DNA of 64,000 nt, taken from Silene latifolia. Its lineage: Eukaryota > Streptophyta > Magnoliopsida > Caryophyllales > Caryophyllaceae. The notes beneath the pieces were generated by a model. It made no database searches and had not been told where the DNA came from. It saw only the letters and a program-made list of their open reading frames with translations. The translations under genes were made by a program, and so were the position numbers. Shown in pieces: positions 1 to 10,479 of the stretch; position 1 is the first letter of the stretch, and every line of letters begins with the position of its first letter. The DNA lies in the NCBI RefSeq assembly GCF_048544455.1, contig NC_133538.1:24042469-24106468 (forward strand), read 5' to 3'.

Positions 1-1948
1 CTTTGCTTGTCCCCAAGCAAATATGAATGCAACTAAGGGTGAACAATAGAACGGGACCAACGCATCAGCTACAAATCATCCATCAGAACCAGTTTAATGC
101 AACAAAATGACAAAGTGGCAGCCGAAAAGTGCAACCGAGTTAAATTAATATTTCAAGCTTACTGAACCGTCGACCTTGCAAGATTCAAAGATGTCGGACT
201 CTCACGGGTCGCTCGTCACTCAAATTCAGGTACAGGGTGAGTATATATGTGAAAGATAGGAAGAAGCAAGACACTCACCTAACTCGACCTATAAGAACAT
301 GCATGCAATTAACATGAATAAAGTCTCTACAACCGTACATAAGCATTCCAACCATACTAATGACCAAGACACGTGCCGAGGACTTACATTTGGGTTAGTG
401 AGGTAATGGGTAAGAAGGGGCTAAAATGAATTTGGATATGTGGGGTTAATAGCTAAGCTAGCAACAACGGATCCAAATATAGACTGCATCCCAACTTCGT
501 ACTCATTACAACAAGATTAAACGGTGCAAAACTATGCACTAAACCTCACAAAATACCAAAACTCGTCAACTCCCCATAGGATATAAATAAGTCATGGGAG
601 TGTGAAACAATGCACAATTCTCAATTTTTTTCTTTCATTTGGATTTTCCTTCTTTTCTTTTGAATTTTCTGTCTCTCTTTTTTTTTCTCTTTTTCTCGCA
701 CCTTTTCCTTTTTTTTTTCTTTTTCTTTTTCTTTCCCTTCAATCTTTCCACCTTTTCTTGAAATCAGCTGAAATAACCATATTGCAATAAAAACATTCCA
801 AAGACTACTCGTTACTAGCTCAGCTAGGGTAGGAAGTATTATAGACAGTAGTTGATAGGACAAAAAGGCAATTTGGCTTTGTGAGGCTCATGGGTAGAAT
901 GAAATAAGGGGGACTGCCTCTCCTAACACGTGTCACCATCCACAGACCGAATGCATACATGTATTAAGAAGACTAGACTCATGCTTATGCAAATTGATGT
1001 TACATGTCTTAAAGAGAGTACTACTCACATTCTAAATGAAACCGGTCATGAATGTCACCAGTTTAATAAGCTCTAACCTCAGAATGTAATGTAGCTTGCC
1101 GACATAAAGAATCAAGTCTATTCGTTCAGATAAGAGAGAAATAAAAACTCGTGGATTGTGCATACAAACATGCCAGCTAAATGTCACGAATATGCCAGGC
1201 TCCAATAAGGATTCAAAGTAGCGTCAGTGTTCAAACGTTCCGACTCAATTTAAAACATGAAAATATGGAATTTTTTTTTTGAATTTTATGATTTTTTTGG
1301 AATTAATAAAAAAAACAATGCATGCGGAAATAAATAAACGTGCAAGCAGAAATGCAAGAAACATGCAGACACAGAGATGGATACATACCTCCCCAAACCA
1401 AACCGTACAATGCCCTCATTGTACCAAAAATAGGGAAAGAAATGCAAACTGAAAGGAAAACGAGAAGTGGAGTCGGGAACTTACAAAACGTCATTAGCGG
1501 GACCTCCCCAAACCGACCATGAAAATGGGAGGTCCAAGAAAGTCAAACAGCGGTTGTGTGGACGTAAAACAGCAGCTGGGGGTCACAATTGCTCGATCGA
1601 GCCCCTGGAACAGCTCGATCGAGTGAGCCTATGCATTAGAAGAGCTCGATCGTCTACCAACCCACTCGATCGAGCGGGCACGAGTAAGGATCTGTCGATC
1701 GAGGACATCATCCCTCGATCGAGTAGCGGCAAGCGTCGAAAGTGCTCGATCGAGCACAAAGTCCTTCGATCGAGTACTTTTAATCTGCCAAAAACGCATA
1801 AAAGCAAGGAAAAACACAAAAATTGTTCCGTCTAAAGTTTAACGTAAAGCTTAAAGAAAAACAAATAGTTCAACAAAAGTTCAAAATAAAATCATTTGCC
1901 TCCTCCCGAGAGCGGCCGTTTAAGAGGTCCCGCACGACCTTTACGGTA
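1..1948 (-). other. Athila 3' non-coding tract between integrase and the off-window 3' LTR
   Basis: No open frame resembling an env-like third ORF is visible. The first 20 bases contain the near-palindrome CTTTGCTTG...CAAGCAAA, which in my recollection sits close to the polypurine tract in Athila/Tat elements, so the 3' LTR probably begins just left of the window. A pyrimidine-rich tract (about 625-735) codes only low-complexity Phe/Ser or Lys/Glu peptides, which I do not treat as genes. A cluster of CGATCGA palindromes lies at 1592-1775. Confidence 0.6.
1592..1775. repeat. CTCGATCGAG palindrome cluster 1 (Athila 3' tract)
   Basis: About eight copies of the core TCGATCG, most as the ten-base palindrome CTCGATCGAG, occur in 185 bases with irregular spacing of roughly 15-30 bases. 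The sequence between copies is not conserved, so this is a scattered word rather than a head-to-tail satellite. Confidence 0.9.
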
Positions 1949-3220
1949 TCAAGTAATCGGCGTGTCGAGCTCGTCGAAGTGCAAAACTTCAACGGGCTTG
2001 TCTGCTTCACTCGCCTCATAGTAATGCTTCACATATTGGCCATTCACCTTGAATCTATGGCCCTCGGAGTCTTCAAGCTCTACGGATCCAAATTTGGTAA
2101 CACCCGTCACCGTGTATGGACCAGTCCACCTGGACTTCAGCTTGCCAGGAAATAGTCTCAACCGGGCATTGAACAGCAACACCTTTTGCCCCACATGGAA
2201 CTCCCGAGGTAAGATTCTCTTGTCGTGCCATCTCTTCGTCTTTTCCTTGTAGATGCGCGAACTGTCATAGGCATTGAGCCTAAATTCTTCTAATTCATCT
2301 AGCTGCAAAAGACGATTCTGACCACACAGTTTAGGATCATAATTAAGCTCACGAATTGCCCACCAGGCCTTACATTCCAGTTCAACAGGTAAGTGACACG
2401 ATTTCCCATAAACTAACCTATAAGGTGATGCACCAATTGGTGTCTTAAAGGCAGTTCTATAAGCCCATAACGTGTCATCTAGCTTAAGACTCCAGTCTTT
2501 CCGTGATTTAGAAACTACTTTAGACAAGATCTCTTTCAGTTCGCGATTAGAGACCTCTACCTGACCACTAGTTTGGGGATGATACCCCAAACCACGCCGG
2601 TGTTGGACACCAACTCTAGACAGTATGGAAGTGAGTTTCTTTTCTTTAAAATGCATTCCCCCATCACTAATGACGACCCTAGGGACACCAAAACGGGGGA
2701 ATATGATCTTTTTGAACATTTTTATCACGGTCTTACCGTCACAATGGGGTGAAGCAATTGCCTCAACCCATTTCGACACATAGTCTACAGCTACTAAGAT
2801 GTACCTGTTACCTTTACTGGATGGGAACGGTCCTTGGAAATCAATGCCCCAGACATCGAAAACCTCAACCTCTAGGATGCCGTTTTGTGGCATCTCATGT
2901 CTCTTCGAAATGTTCCCAGATCGTTGGCAAGCATCACAAGCTGAAACAAAAGACTTGGCGTCAGCAAACAAGGAAGGCCAGTAAAAACCAGACTGAAGTA
3001 CCTTAGCCACGGTGCGCGATGGACCGTGGTGACCACCATATGAAGAGGAGTGACAGCCTTCCAGGACTATTTTGGTCTCCCACTGCGGAATACACCGTCT
3101 GTAGAGACCGTCTGCACATTCCTTAAACAAGTAAGGGTCGTCCCAGAAGTACTGCTTAGCGTTATAAAGAAAACGCTTCTTTTGCTGATGAGAAAGATCG
3201 GGCGGCACTTGCCACGACAA
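1949..3220 (-). CDS. Athila integrase, open 423-codon frame
   Basis: This is the integrase part of the polyprotein, which joins retrotransposon cDNA to host DNA. An HHCC zinc-binding region is visible near residues 50-95 (H..H in the GGHHGP region, then CDACQ). The DDE core follows: first Asp in GIDFQGP, second Asp in VISDGG, Glu in [10 protein letters not shown]. The C-terminal half has the tryptophan-rich segment and the KSRWTGPY stretch typical of gypsy integrases, and no chromodomain is evident. The frame has no stop for 423 codons although the upstream pol is broken. The start codon is simply the first Met of the open frame, since the protein would normally be released from a polyprotein. 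Family assignment is strong, activity unlikely. Confidence 0.9.
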   Translation of the reverse strand: MSWQVPPDLSHQQKKRFLYNAKQYFWDDPYLFKECADGLYRRCIPQWETKIVLEGCHSSSYGGHHGPSRTVAKVLQSGFYWPSLFADAKSFVSACDACQRSGNISKRHEMPQNGILEVEVFDVWGIDFQGPFPSSKGNRYILVAVDYVSKWVEAIASPHCDGKTVIKMFKKIIFPRFGVPRVVISDGGMHFKEKKLTSILSRVGVQHRRGLGYHPQTSGQVEVSNRELKEILSKVVSKSRKDWSLKLDDTLWAYRTAFKTPIGASPYRLVYGKSCHLPVELECKAWWAIRELNYDPKLCGQNRLLQLDELEEFRLNAYDSSRIYKEKTKRWHDKRILPREFHVGQKVLLFNARLRLFPGKLKSRWTGPYTVTGVTKFGSVELEDSEGHRFKVNGQYVKHYYEASEADKPVEVLHFDELDTPIT

Positions 3221-3229
3221 CGAAGTTAG

Positions 3230-3750
3230 CTATATCTGCATACCAAGGTTCCTGGTCAACAATAGACGACACAAAAGCAATAAGATTATCGTCGGAAAAG
3301 AATCATCAATGGGTAGAGAATCTTCCCCTTCTTGTCGCATCGCCCGCGACAAGTGATCGCCTACAACGTTCTCGGCTCCTTTCTTATCTTTGATCTGCAA
3401 ATCAAACTCCTGGAGGAGGAGTATCCACCTCGAGCCGTGGTTTTGCCTCCTTCTTAGCAAGGAGATGCCTCGAGCTGCATGGTCGGTAAAAACGATAACT
3501 TCGACCCAACTAAATAAGTACGAAACTTTTCTAAGGCATAAACTACAGCTAACAGCTCCTTCTCAGTGGTAGTGTACTTCACTTGAGCCTCATCCAGAGT
3601 TCGGCTCGCATAGTAAATAGCACTCAAGGCCTTGTCTTTCCTCTGGCCAAGCACCGCTCCTAGTGCGTAGTCACTCGCGTCACACATGATTTCAAACGGC
3701 AAGTCCCGGTTGGGAGGTCAGTATGATCGGCGCGAGAGACTAAGGCCTCT
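3230..3750 (-). pseudogene. Athila RNase H domain, frameshifted
   Basis: This is the RNase H that follows RT in the polyprotein and degrades the RNA strand of the hybrid. The first half (3454-3702) shows the first catalytic Asp in the CDASDYALGAVLGQ stretch and the Glu in TTTEKELLAVVYA. The second half continues in another frame (3230-3460) with FDLQIKDKKGAENVVGDHLSR, the usual end of the domain and link to integrase. A frame change near 3455-3460 and another lesion at 3702-3751 break the reading frame. Confidence 0.87.
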
Positions 3751-4536
3751 TTAACCATTAAAAGCGAGAAAGACAAGCATCGTGAACACAAAAGGGGCAT
3801 CTTTAAGCAACAAATGTGTAAGTGGTTTAGCAATTTTGGAGAAATCCTTGATGAACCGGCGATAAAAACCGGCGTGACCAAGGAAGCTCCTCACCCCCTT
3901 AACATTAACAGGAGGCGGTAATTGCTGAATCACTTCCACCTTTGCTTTGTCAACTTCTATTCCCCTATCAGAAACCAAGTGCCCTAAGACAACTCCCTCG
4001 TTGACCATGAAGTGGCACTTCTCCCAGTTCAGCACAAGGTTAACCTCAATACAGCGCTGCAACACTTTCTCAAGGTTAGACAGACAATCAGAAAAATCAC
4101 TTCCGTATACACTGAAGTCATCCATAAAAACTTCCATGATAGACTCAATATACTCTGAAAATATCCCCATCATACACCTTTGGAAGGTGGCAGGGGCATT
4201 GCACAAACCAAAAGGCATTCTGCGGTACGCAAAAACGCCCTTAGGACAGGTAAATGTAGTCTTGGCCTGATCATCTGGGTGGATAGGGATCTGAAAGAAC
4301 CCTGAATACCCGTCTAAATAGCAGAAAAATTTATGAGAAGCTAACCTTTCTACCATTTGATCAATAAAAGGAAGGGGGAAGTGATCTTTCTTGGTGGCGG
4401 CATTCAGTTATGCCTCGTAGTCTATGCACATCCGCCAACCGATTACTATTCGAGTAGGTATTAATTCATTCTTCTCATTCTTAACTACAGTTGTCCCTCC
4501 TTTTTCGGGACCACATGTGGACTTACCCATTTAGAA
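3751..4536 (-). pseudogene. Athila reverse transcriptase, broken
   Basis: The RT copies element RNA into DNA. The main open piece (3751-4356) holds FFCYLDGYSGFFQI, the MPFGLCNAPATFQR block and the catalytic FMDDF box, followed by the thumb (GHLVSDRGIEVDKAK) and connection. Upstream, the conserved CIDY block is interrupted by a TAA at 4408-4410. A homopolymer A run near 4500-4505 is one base short, which shifts frame within the VPKK block, and a further shift lies near 4545. The catalytic motifs are recognisable but the protein is not made as one chain. Confidence 0.9.
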
Positions 4537-5599
4537 TTACCGAGAATAAATAATACCGCATCCAGCAGACTTCATTACCTCGGCCGTCACAACATCCTCC
4601 ATCTTCCGGTTCACCGACACCCCACTGCAAGGTTTGTGATCTTCCTCCAGCTCTATCCTGTGCATACAAATATCGGGACTAATCCCCGTGATATCATCCA
4701 GTGAATAGCCCATTGCTTTCCTGTTTTTCTTAAGTACAGCTAACAAAGAAGTCAGCTGATCATCACTAAGCTTGGCACTAACAATAACTGGATACTGCTC
4801 TGTATCGTCAAGAAAAGCATATTTAAGATGAGATGGGAGAGGCTTACGTTCCGGTACCTTTACCTCAATGGAGCAAAGAGTGCTGATCATTTGTTCCACC
4901 TGCTCTCCCTCACGCTCATCTAAATCGTCAACAAGCAAATCCAATGCAGCGTCATCGTCCTCTGGGCTATCTGCACACTCATCAAAAAGCATGAGAGCTT
5001 CCAGTGGGTCCTTCATAAAAGAACCCGACCAGAAGTCATAAATAGACTCATCAATGATATCGACCGAATAACAAGTGTCCTCTATCATTGGGTGGGCTAA
5101 AGTATTAGGCAAACTAAAGGTGATAGCGTCATCCCCTACTGCAAGAGTCAGACGCCCTTGTCTAACATCAATAACGGCCCCAGCTGTACAAAGGAACGGT
5201 CTTCCTAAAATAATGCAGGTCCGGGTGTCCTCGGCTATATCCAAAACAATGAAATCTCTTTGGGATGTAAAGCTTGCCTATTTTCACAGGCACATCCTCC
5301 AAGACACCTAAGGGTCTCCTAACAGATCTATCAGCCATCTGTAGGGTAATGTTAGTCACTTTGAAGTGACTCAGTTTCAATTTCTTGCAGACAGGAAGGG
5401 GCATGACACTAACACTGGCACCTAAGTCGCAAAGGGCTTTATCAATAATCATATTGCCTATGACACAAGTAATAGAAAAGCTGCCCGGGTCTTTCATTTT
5501 TGGAGGGGCCTTATTCAACAACAGGTTACTAGACTCTTCCATAAATGAAATCGTCTCAAATTCGCTCAAGTTCCTCTGACGCGTCACAATATCCTTCAT
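4537..5599 (-). pseudogene. Athila protease to RT-linker region, frameshifted
   Basis: The aspartic protease that cuts the polyprotein is represented by CDLGASVSVMP in the 5168-5599 piece. The DLGAS form in place of DTG/DSG is what this group usually carries. The frame shifts near 5170-5245, and the second piece (4537-5244) resumes with CIILGRPFL, the flap/C-terminal motif of the same protease, followed by an acidic linker and the start of RT (residues SAGCGIIYS). The pieces overlap in different frames, which is the mark of a small indel. Confidence 0.85.
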
Positions 5600-6535
5600 A
5601 AACTTAGCGTAAGTAGGAACCTGAGTGACAAGGTCGAGAAAGGGACGATTACACGAAGGTTCTTCACGATGTCCACGAACTTACCGTACTGTTGCTCGAT
5701 CCTTGCGTCCTTCAGACGACTCGGAAAAGGTACCCTGGTAGCGATGAGTGGTCCTGCGACCTTTCCTTTACCCTTATCAATTCGTGACGTCTCCACAGCA
5801 GGGGGAGATGACACGGTGGCGGTATTAATTAACAAATTGGGATTCCCGCCATTTACAGCACTGGATCGAACGTCTTCACTGGTCGATCGACCAGTTTCTT
5901 CCTCAAATTCATTCGATCGACCTATCCTGTCACTCGATCGAGTGCCTTCTTCAGCCTCTTCACTCGATCGACCAACCTGGGGCTCTGTGATTCTCGATCG
6001 ACTGTCAATGTCACTCGATCGAGTGACTGGGTGATTAGAACCACTCGATCGAGTGGATGTGTTGCTCGATCGAGTGGTTACTGCACACGCAGCAAGCATT
6101 TCCTGCAGGAACTCATCTAAATCGTCTTCTTCATCAGCTGTCGACACCTCATTTTCTTCATGATTAAAGTCACTTTGGAAGTTCATTGCACTGACGGAAT
6201 CGCGAATTGGAGGAGTCTTGGCTTGGTCTGCCGCGAGTGTTAGCTGCGCGACTTGCTCTCTCAATTCCGATATAACGAATCCGATTGCAACATGATGGAT
6301 TTCATTCGGCAATTGCTTCTCTTGAAGAAGGAGAGCCCGGCTGTGATGTTGGCGTAGAAGGGGTAGAAACGCTCTTTATCTCCTCATATAACTGGGAGAA
6401 AGGAACTCCCTGCTTGAACTTCTTGTATGCAATGGCACGCTCTACACCTGCCGTGCACTCATAAAGGTCATGCCCTTCCTCGCCGCATCTACCACATGGC
6501 TCTGTATGTTCTGTAATCGTAGGCATCTTTGACAA
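5596..6535 (-). pseudogene. Athila gag C-terminal remnant with zinc knuckle
   Basis: The first piece (6302-6535) starts 116 bases after the primer site and contains a CCHC knuckle, CGRCGEEGHDLYEC (C-x2-C-x4-H-x4-C), which normally sits at the end of gag and binds RNA. The main capsid-like gag domain that should precede it is absent. The second piece (5596-6312) is an acidic, Ser/Arg-rich segment whose low-complexity middle (TRSS, GRSS, DRS repeats) is the translation of the CGATCGA palindromes. It then runs into the conserved block before protease. A frameshift near 5600-5640 separates it from protease. Confidence 0.78.
5861..6077. repeat. CTCGATCGAG palindrome cluster 2 (inside Athila gag-pol)
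   Basis: Nine or so TCGATCGA words, with flanks varying between CACTCGATCGAGTG and GGTCGATCGACC, lie in about 215 bases of what is coding sequence. In the element's frame they translate to RSS/DRS-type dipeptide runs, so the insertion of the word has stayed mostly in multiples that keep the frame open. Confidence 0.9.
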
Positions 6536-6650
6536 ATAAACTGCTATCCTGCAAAACTAATCAAAGCTTCGCGAAAATGAGATCAGTCTCAAGGAATGAA
6601 TCCCTTGAGACGAAAGACAAACTTAATTAAAGCAACAAATATGCGCCACC

Positions 6651-6668
6651 TCCCCGGCAACGGCGCCA
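6651..6668 (-). other. Primer binding site, tRNA-Asp type
   Basis: On the minus strand the 18 bases TGGCGCCGTTGCCGGGGA are complementary to the 3' end of plant tRNA-Asp(GUC), including the added CCA. They lie 5 bases inside the LTR edge at 6674, the expected position for priming minus-strand DNA synthesis. Confidence 0.93.
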
Positions 6669-6673
6669 AAATT

Positions 6674-8060
6674 TGACACGGCTGTCGCGTACCTGTCAAA
6701 AATAACCAACTGGCCAACTAACTAATATAGCTAGGGAAGTCGGGTCGAATCCGCAGAGAGGTAGGAATTTGTCGGCTAAACTCAAGTTCGTCAAAGTAAC
6801 AAAAATGGGGTTTATAAATTGTGATTTCTAAACTAAAGAGAGTAAGGAAAAGAGAAATAAAGGAAGAGGATTTGACGGATAAAGGGGAATAGCTAAGACA
6901 AGCGGTTCACCACAATCGTCCGGTCGAGTAATCTAGGTCCCAGGTTAATGCAATACAGTCCAAGGGGTAGCGAACGTCACCTTTCGGTCCTTAATTCACC
7001 CTAAAGTGTAAACAGTTTAACTTTCGTCCTCGCTGCAATACTCTATTGTTTGCTACTAGTCTCCCCCTTCCAACCTTTCGGTCCAGGTCAAGGTCCACTA
7101 AGAATAAGGGTCTAATTGCGTCGACTCAATTAGGCAATTACAATTATATGTAGCATTTTAACAACATGGGCGATACTAGCATTAACCCAGTAATTCGATT
7201 ACTCTCCCTTCAAATCATGGATCCCCTATAGTCTTAGCATGGGAAATTAGCTACTCATAATTATGGGGGTAACAATCATAACAACTGAACAATTAGAACT
7301 AAACATGATGAAAAATCTAAAGAAATGATTGAACAAATATAAATCAAGAGGGGAAAGGAAATAAGAACAATAAGAACAGTAAAAACGATTAAGAAATAAA
7401 TTGATAATACCGAATTGAATAACAAGTAGGGTGAAGAATCCAAAGGATAGTGATAAAAGTGGCAGTAGAAAATGTTCGTCGTGAATGAGATGGGAGTAAC
7501 GTCATGTTCTCCTCAGTCTTATACTGTAAAAACATCTTAAACCTAATCCATGGACTGATTATGAAAGGCCCATAAAAGATTAGGCGGAATTAAACTAAAA
7601 ACACGCGAGAACCCCTCGATCGAGTAAGATGATTACTCGATCGAACTCCAAGTCACTCGATCGAGTTAGTGCATCCACTCGATCGAGCCCTGCTGTATGA
7701 ACTTCCTCGATCGACTCCACTAACCAGTCGATCGACCAACTTCAATGTAAAAAGCATTCGATCAAGCAGTACAACCACTCGATCGAGCTATATAGGCACA
7801 TCAGGACTCGTGTTTCTCCCTTGCTCAGCTCATGCGCACTCCAGGTGTGAAATTCCTAAGCTCCGGCTCCATATTTCCCATGAATGCATACAAATGGGAC
7901 AATTAAGGCTCGTTTTAGCTCCTCTTCGGTCAATTCCTGCAAAATACAATAAACGGACCAAAGTAGAATATTCGGGGGTATTTGTAGCCAGATGCTACAT
8001 AAAAAGCACAGAAATGCGTGTAAAAATGAGGTAAAAACCTTATATAAAAGACACGCATCA
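6674..8060 (-). repeat. Athila 5' LTR (1387 bp)
   Basis: On the minus strand the LTR starts TGATGCGTGTC at 8060 and ends CCGTGTCA at 6674, so it has the usual TG...CA ends. The inner edge is fixed by the primer site. The outer edge is inferred from the TG start and from the change to unrelated sequence with a CT microsatellite. The partner LTR is outside the window, so the outer edge is not confirmed by alignment. A palindrome cluster lies in the part near 7617-7793, and an 11-base TTTATATAAGG stretch is close to the outer end. Confidence 0.85.
7617..7793. repeat. CTCGATCGAG palindrome cluster 3 (Athila LTR)
   Basis: Eight TCGATCGA-type words (one degraded to TTCGATCAAG) lie within about 180 bases of the LTR, spaced 20-25 bases apart, again with unrelated sequence between them. 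Confidence 0.9.
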
Positions 8061-8146
8061 TTTACTCTAAATGATATGGATCCTCGTCTCCCTTATCGAA
8101 GACAATTTATTTCTCCTTTAACAAAGAGAAGTTTAAGAAGCAATCT

Positions 8147-8153
<7 letters not shown>

Positions 8154-8184
<31 letters not shown>
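8154..8184. repeat. (CT)n microsatellite
   Basis: About 15 perfect CT units, lying just outside the Athila LTR. Confidence 0.97.
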
Positions 8185-8189
<5 letters not shown>

Positions 8190-9230
8190 TTCCTAGTTTT
8201 TTTCTCGTCCCCTCCCCTACCTCCATTCCAGATACTCAAACAAAGTGTTTGGGTAATATGTTTGTAAACATGATAAGTTTGAATATTATATATATACACG
8301 AACTTTGCTATTTATTTCATTTTGCATAAATAAATCTTACTACCTCCATTTCATTTTTATTGTCCTTTTTTCTTCAAATTTTATTATCTCATATTTATTA
8401 TCCCCTTTTTAGATCTACTAAGGAAAAACTTTAGTCAACCAACTCGTCGCAATCAACCTCATTCCCACTCAAAACAACCTTTAGCCCACTACTTAATCCC
8501 TTCAGTTCACACATAAAACGGTCTAAAATGCAAAGCTTTCATCTCTCTCTTGAAAATTCCATCTAACTAACAGAAAACTAACCGCTACTATCTGAACTTC
8601 ATCATTTTTACATCCCGTAAAGATTAAGTTGAACATGACAAAAAAAATGCAGAAACTTAGGTTTTGTTTGATAACGACAAATTGAACATTTCTTTTTAGC
8701 ATTTTGAGCGTTTGTACACTATTTAATTAACAAATGTGCTATTTTGAGTGTTGATCATCGACATATTGAAATAGTAGATTGTGGTGTAATTTCATGTTTT
8801 ACATTATGACCTTTAATTAGTATATTATAAGAAAATAAAAATTGAGTTTTTTTCTATCTCTGAGGAAATTAAAGATCAAACTTTATCTTTAACATATTTA
8901 TAATTAATATTCTTCACTTAAAATATATAAATTTAAGCAAGTTCAAATAAGTTAGCTAAAAGTTATAAATTACAAATTGTATGAAGCACTATAATCATTT
9001 TTTTTATTAATATGAAATAAATGTCATAAAATTCATGAGAATATTAATGCGGTAGAGAAATATAGAAGAGTTGGCAAGTACGTGACCCCCTTTTAGGTTT
9101 ACATTTTTTCATTTATTTTTATATTTTTTCTAAAGGTGGTTAAAGCATCGTATTATGCATGATGAATATGTCTCACCCTTCCCCAATTCGTATCTCTCCC
9201 TAAATTATAGTGATGATGTGCTCAATTTAC

Positions 9231-9259
<29 letters not shown>
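9231..9259. repeat. Poly(A) run, 29 bases
   Basis: An uninterrupted run of A. It could be the tail of an old retroposed sequence on the plus strand, but nothing recognisable as SINE or LINE precedes it. Confidence 0.95.
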
Positions 9260-9261
<2 letters not shown>

Positions 9262-10133
9262 ATAGCATCTACAATAATTAGTTTGCTCCATATAATTGAA
9301 TAGTACCGTTTTTTATGTATGTAAATTTTTCAGAAGAAAAGCTTGAGAGAAACGGTCTTCACTATGTGAGGGAAAGACTACTCTTACCCTTTTATGTGTT
9401 TTTCATGACTTTTTTTTAATGTTGATCGTTGCTTGAATTGAATCTTAACCTTATACATATTTCTATAATAATAAGTGTATCTAATTTACCTTCAAGCCTC
9501 ATTCAAGTCTAATTTATTACTCGTGGTACCATTTTACTTTAAATTGTAAACCAATCGCACAATAAAGTTTTTCAAAACATTTACTCATTCGTCATAATAT
9601 GATATTTCGATTCGTAAATTAGCAGCAACTTTCTTTATGTTTTAATACTCTTTGAAAGATAGATATCAAACTTTGTACTTATCAATAATTTGTGAATATC
9701 TTATTTAAATTTTGATTAATATACTTTTATATAATGACAAATGAATGTAAATAATATAATAATAAATTATCAATAGAAGTTGAAGTGTATTGTGAGGTAA
9801 ATAACTTTAAAATTAGTAGGAGAATAACATATGACATTTGAAAAATAAACTTCGTATTATGTATAATTAAATATGACATTAGCAATAACAAAAGACGTAG
9901 AGGCATATTTCAGCATTCATTTTACTCTTTACATGAGTAAATTCCATGTAGTACATATTATGTATGCACATTTGTCACAATCAGTTCGGCCTAGGGCCTT
10001 TTAGCCTCATAATACCTCATTTTTTTAATCGAAAGTTGTTATAAAATTGGATATTATAAATATATCAAAGGTTTTTTTTTCCTTCTTATTTAATGAAAAG
10101 TGACCAAATACTACTGAATAATTTTTTAATATT

Positions 10134-10460
10134 AATAAATTGTAGATAATTAATTTATTTCCTGTTTCTAATAATAAATTGTAAAATAATTAATTAATTC
10201 TCATTTCTAATAGAAAAATCATATTCCTAATTATAATAGAAAAATTTTATATAGTTATTATCTCATAATTCTAATAGTATAATTAGGAAAAAAAGCTTAA
10301 TAAATTGTTAATTTATTTCCTATTTCTAATAGGAAAATTGTAAAATAATTAATTAATTCTCATTTCTAATAGAAAAATTATATTCCTAATTATAATACAA
10401 AAATTATAAATAATTAATTATCTCCTAATTGTAATACTATAGTATAATTAGAAAAAAAAA
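10134..10460. repeat. Tandem duplication of a ~163-bp AT-rich unit
   Basis: A unit beginning TAATAAATTGT and ending in AGTATAATTAGGAAAAA occurs twice head to tail (about 10134-10296 and 10298-10460). Both copies share the blocks TTATTTCCT.TTTCTAATA and TTCTCATTTCTAATAGAAAA, with scattered substitutions. Confidence 0.85.
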
Positions 10461-10479
10461 GCCTCCTTTAGTTATATAT

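Larger units (their letters stand above)
1..8060 (-). mobile_element. Athila-type Ty3/gypsy LTR retrotransposon, cut by the left window edge
   Basis: Read on the minus strand, the order is 5' LTR (6674-8060), tRNA-Asp primer site (6651-6668), gag remnant, protease, reverse transcriptase, RNase H, integrase and a long 3' non-coding tract running off the window at base 1. The RT, protease (DLGAS) and integrase sequences are those of the Athila group as I know it, and Athila elements characteristically prime from tRNA-Asp. The 3' LTR is not in the window. At least four frameshifts or stops lie between gag and RNase H, so the copy cannot make a polyprotein. Only the integrase frame is long and open. 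Five bases, TTTAC, follow the LTR at 8061-8065 and would be one half of the target duplication. Confidence 0.92.
8061..10130. other. AT-rich DNA with no supported gene
   Basis: I see no coding region, RNA gene or element ends here. The open frames across the CT microsatellite are low-complexity. The stretch holds a CT microsatellite and a 29-base A run (both listed separately), and otherwise only AT-rich unique-looking sequence. Confidence 0.6.

Noticed and set aside
621..863. Lys/Glu-rich small protein
   Set aside because: It is the translation of a pyrimidine tract in the Athila 3' region and has no family features.
6651..6668. Part of a tRNA-Asp gene
   Set aside because: Only the 3'-terminal 18 bases match and they sit at the LTR edge. 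It is a primer binding site.
9231..9259. SINE or LINE tail
   Set aside because: No recognisable element body or target duplication precedes the A run.
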